From NCBI RefSeq assembly GCF_025994435.1, contig NZ_BAQK01000051.1, positions 1 to 48,011 of the forward strand: a DNA stretch of 48,011 nucleotides, written 5' to 3'. The stretch is from Gluconacetobacter johannae (GTDB lineage: Bacteria > Pseudomonadota > Alphaproteobacteria > Acetobacterales > Acetobacteraceae). The notes under the pieces are model-generated. The model saw only the letters and a program-made list of their open reading frames with translations, was not told the origin of the DNA and made no database searches. The translations under genes and the position numbers were made by a program. Shown here one piece after another: positions 45,708-48,011 of the stretch (its first letter is position 1; every line of letters starts with the position of its first letter).

Positions 45708-47215
45708 CGGCCACCCTGATCGCCGCCCTGCCTGACGTGCCGGCGCCGGTGCTGGTCCTGGCGGCGGGCATCCTGGTCCTGCTGCTGGCCATCGCCTGTC
45801 GCCGGCCGGGACGGGAAAGCGGGACGGTGGCCGGGGCGATCATCGCGGCGGCCACCCTCGGCCTCGCCTTCGCCGGCCTGTGGTCCCCCGCGCCGCCGCA
45901 CGCCGCCGATATGGCGCGGCTGTTTGCGGCCGATGCCTGGTTCGCCTACGGCGCTGGGCTGATCCTGCTGTCGTCGGGCGGCATCCTGGCCATGTCCTGG
46001 CGACAGATGGCGGGCGAACGCGCGGACGAGGCCCATCTGCTGCTGCTGCTGGGCACGCTGGGCGCGGTCGTCGTCGCCGGCAGCGCCAACGCCATCGCGT
46101 TCTTCGTGGGGCTGGAAACCCTCAGCCTGTCGCTGCTGGGGCTGATCGCCTATCGCCCCCGCCTGCCCGACGCCGTCGAGGCCGCGATGAAATATCTGGT
46201 GCTGGCCGGCACCTCCTCGGCGATCCTGCTGTTCGGCCTGGCGCTGGCCTATGCCGAAACCGGCGACCTGCGCTTCACCGTCCCGCTGGCGGCCAACCCG
46301 GCCGAACCGGCGCTGGCCATGGCGGCGACGCTGCTGGTGCTGACGGGCCTGTTCTTCAAGCTGTCGGCCGCCCCCTTCCACCTGTGGCTGGCCGACGTGC
46401 TGGACGGCGCGCCCACACCGGTCGCGGCCTTCATCGCCGTGGTTTCGAAGATCGCGCTGTTCGTGGCGCTGGCCCGCTATTTCGCGATGACCGACCTGAC
46501 CGGCACGGCCTGGCCCGCCCAGGATCTTGCAATCGTCGCGGTGCTGAGCATGGTCGGCGGCAACCTGCTGGCGTTCGGACAGACGAAGCTGAAGCGCCTG
46601 CTGGCCGGCTCGTCCATCGCCCATATCGGCTATCTGCTGGTGGCGCTGCTGTCGGCGGGGCCGTTGGGCGCGGGCAGCGCCGCGTTCTACCTGGCGGCCT
46701 ATGCGGCGGCCACCCTGGGCGCGTTCGCCGCCCTCGGCGCGGCGCCCGACCAGCCGGACCTGGCCGCGTGGCGCGGCATGTTCCACCGCCGGCCCGCCGT
46801 GGCGCTGGCCCTGTCGATCATGCTGGCGTCGCTGGCGGGCATTCCGCCGGCCGTCGGCTTCTTCGCCAAGGCCTATATCGTCGCGGCCGGCATGTCGGCC
46901 CACCGGATGCTGCTTCTGGCCGCGCTGATCGTCAGCAGCATCATCGGGCTGTGCTACTACCTGAACGTCGCCCGGGTCATGATGACGCCCGCCCCCGACA
47001 CCGCCGCCCCGGCCGGGGCCGCCGCCTCCGGGACGACCGTCCTGCTGACGGCGCTGGCGCTGGCGACCGTGCTGCTCGGCCTGTTTCCCGGGCCGCTGGT
47101 CCAGCGCACCACGGCGCTGTTCCGGTCCGCCGGGCCGGGCGGGGCAACACTCGCGGCCTCTCACGACATTCTGTACGCTAGCACCCCGCCGCCGAGGCAG
47201 CGCCTCTTGCGGTAG
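45704..47215 (+). CDS. nuoN: NADH-quinone oxidoreductase subunit N
   Basis: 503 aa, antiporter-like, about 14 helices. Landmarks are FFVGLETLSLSLLGLIAY (key Glu), FFKLSAAPFHLWLADVLDGA (key Lys), AGSSIAHIGYLLVALL and GIPPAVGFFAKAYIV. It is the last gene of the nuo operon. The final 30 or so residues are variable and polar. Palindromic repeat copy 4 lies 66 nt past its stop. Confidence 0.97.
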   Translation: MTATLIAALPDVPAPVLVLAAGILVLLLAIACRRPGRESGTVAGAIIAAATLGLAFAGLWSPAPPHAADMARLFAADAWFAYGAGLILLSSGGILAMSWRQMAGERADEAHLLLLLGTLGAVVVAGSANAIAFFVGLETLSLSLLGLIAYRPRLPDAVEAAMKYLVLAGTSSAILLFGLALAYAETGDLRFTVPLAANPAEPALAMAATLLVLTGLFFKLSAAPFHLWLADVLDGAPTPVAAFIAVVSKIALFVALARYFAMTDLTGTAWPAQDLAIVAVLSMVGGNLLAFGQTKLKRLLAGSSIAHIGYLLVALLSAGPLGAGSAAFYLAAYAAATLGAFAALGAAPDQPDLAAWRGMFHRRPAVALALSIMLASLAGIPPAVGFFAKAYIVAAGMSAHRMLLLAALIVSSIIGLCYYLNVARVMMTPAPDTAAPAGAAASGTTVLLTALALATVLLGLFPGPLVQRTTALFRSAGPGGATLAASHDILYASTPPPRQRLLR

Positions 47216-47272
47216 CCCCGGCCTGTCCCATTTTCCCTTTATACCAACCGCCGAAAGCAAGGACGCATCTGG

Positions 47273-47322
47273 CAGGACAGGTCGGGCTCTGCCCGAACCC
47301 GCCAGGGCCTGAGGCCCTGAGG
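47273..47322. repeat. Composite palindromic repeat, copy 4 (R4+R3, R4 inverted)
   Basis: GGACAGGTCGGGC...GCCCGAACCC (47276-47300) is the near-exact reverse complement of the R4 segment in copy 3, and it is followed by the R3-like CCAGGGCCTGAGGCCCTGAGG (47302-47322). It lies between the nuoN stop and the CBS gene. The rest of the gap (47216-47394) shows nothing gene-like. Confidence 0.75.
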
Positions 47323-47394
47323 CATGCCGCCGACACGTCAGTCATGACGCGGATGGGCACTCCATTCCACCACGCGATGCGGGAGGCTGCTGCC

Positions 47395-47919
47395 ATGACC
47401 GCCACCGTTCTTCAGGTGCTCGACCACAAGGGCCATCACGTCTTCACCGTCCGCGAGGACATGCCGGTGGGGCAGATCGCCGACGCGATGGTGCGTCATC
47501 GCATCGGCGCGGTTCCGGTCATGGACATGGCCGGACGGCTGGCCGGGCTGGTGTCGGAACGAACGCTGGTCACGGCCCTGTCCACCCACGGCGCGCATTT
47601 CGGCCGGCTGGCCGCGCGCGACATCATGATGCGCGACGTGCCGACCGCCACGCTGGATGAAAGCATCATGGAAATCGGCCGCCGGATGACCGAGCGCCGC
47701 ACCCGCCATCTGCCGGTCCTCGACGACGGCGCCGTCATCGGCCTGGTCAGCATCGGCGATATCGTCAAGGCCCGGCTGGAAGAAGCGGAACACGTGACCC
47801 ACGAACTCAGCGCCTATATCCGCGACAGCAACCACACCACGGCCGACCCCCGAACCAACCACCGCGACGCCGACGCCCATCGCGCGCGACCGGCGCGGAC
47901 ACCGGGATACGCCCGATAA
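47395..47919 (+). CDS. CBS-domain-pair protein
   Basis: 174 aa from the ATG at 47395, with GGGAGG 8 nt upstream; the in-frame ATG at 47344 lacks a good site. Two CBS domains: residues about 8-62 (VREDMPVGQIADAMVRHRIG with AGLVSERTLVTAL) and about 75-128 (ARDIMMRDVPTATLDESIME with IGLVSIGDIVKARL). The C-terminal 40 residues are polar and basic, without a known fold. Stand-alone CBS pairs bind adenine nucleotides and regulate partners. It may be co-transcribed from nuo or have its own promoter after the repeat. Confidence 0.92.
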   Translation: MTATVLQVLDHKGHHVFTVREDMPVGQIADAMVRHRIGAVPVMDMAGRLAGLVSERTLVTALSTHGAHFGRLAARDIMMRDVPTATLDESIMEIGRRMTERRTRHLPVLDDGAVIGLVSIGDIVKARLEEAEHVTHELSAYIRDSNHTTADPRTNHRDADAHRARPARTPGYAR

Positions 47920-47973
47920 CCGCCCCTTCATGCCGGCCGCGCTGCTGACGCCAGGCGCATGAGATGTCCCCGC

Positions 47974-48011
47974 CAAGGGCGTTGCCCTTGACCCACCAAA
48001 GGGCAGTCGCC
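47974..48011. repeat. Composite palindromic repeat, copy 5 (R2+R1, cut by window end)
   Basis: R2 CAAGGGC/GCCCTTG (47974-47990) is followed by ACCCACCAAAGGGC (47991-48004), the first arm of R1; the second arm is cut at the window edge. The order is inverted relative to copy 1, and the block matches its reverse complement closely. It lies 55 nt after the CBS gene stop. Confidence 0.7.

Overview
The window is high-GC DNA with the gene content of an acetic acid bacterium (Acetobacteraceae, Alphaproteobacteria). The pointers are a fused BcsAB cellulose synthase with BcsC, BcsD and BcsZ, a GAAC-N7-GAAC (alphaproteobacterial) LexA box in front of an imuA-type gene, and a complex I operon with fused nuoCD. 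A Gluconacetobacter/Komagataeibacter-like genus is likely, but the species cannot be fixed from the sequence alone. No rRNA, tRNA, CRISPR array, prophage or intact IS was seen.

Layout. 1-720 (-): 5' part of an SOS-controlled imuA. 884-3898 (-): response regulator, histidine kinase and a short-chain dehydrogenase in one overlapping operon. 4063-5055 (+): TauE/SafE-type permease. 5073-7698 (-): a PotD-like periplasmic binding protein overlapping a membrane diguanylate cyclase, with no ABC transporter genes, which suggests a ligand-controlled c-di-GMP module. 7855-9935 (-): DUF202 membrane protein, cytochrome b561 and a membrane-anchored catalase-family peroxidase. 10219-12459 (+): chemoreceptor. 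12744-14372 (+): YheS-type ABC-F ATPase, convergent with a secreted major-royal-jelly/yellow-family protein (14379-15524).

15788-28081 (-): the cellulose cluster, in transcription order bcsZ, a Pro/Ala/Gly-rich protein gene, bcsQ, bcsAB, bcsC, bcsD and an SGNH hydrolase gene. From bcsQ to bcsD the genes overlap by 4 nt or lie 1 nt apart. BcsAB keeps its glycosyltransferase motifs and a complete PilZ c-di-GMP site, so the diguanylate cyclase 9 kb away is a plausible but unproven input. 28347-28553 (-): cold shock protein.

28789-30755 (+): marR with an overlapping DHA2-type MFS exporter and a palindromic operator candidate; 30725-31006 (-): small GNAT protein; 31174-32390 (+): CBS-BON protein and host-attachment-family protein. 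32415-32576: a 162-bp element with long terminal inverted repeats, directly in front of the complex I operon. 32685-47215 (+): nuoA-B-CD-E-F-G-H-I-J-K-L-M-N, uninterrupted and largely joined by ATGA overlaps. The fused CD and the 904-aa NuoG with the extra N7 cluster cysteines are the E. coli-like form and unlike the usual alphaproteobacterial operon. 47395-47919 (+): CBS-domain protein.

The most unusual structural signal is a composite palindromic repeat family, found at about 832-874, 12491-12617, 15542-15580, 47282-47320 and 47974-48011. It occurs in both orientations, and every copy lies downstream of a gene or operon end.
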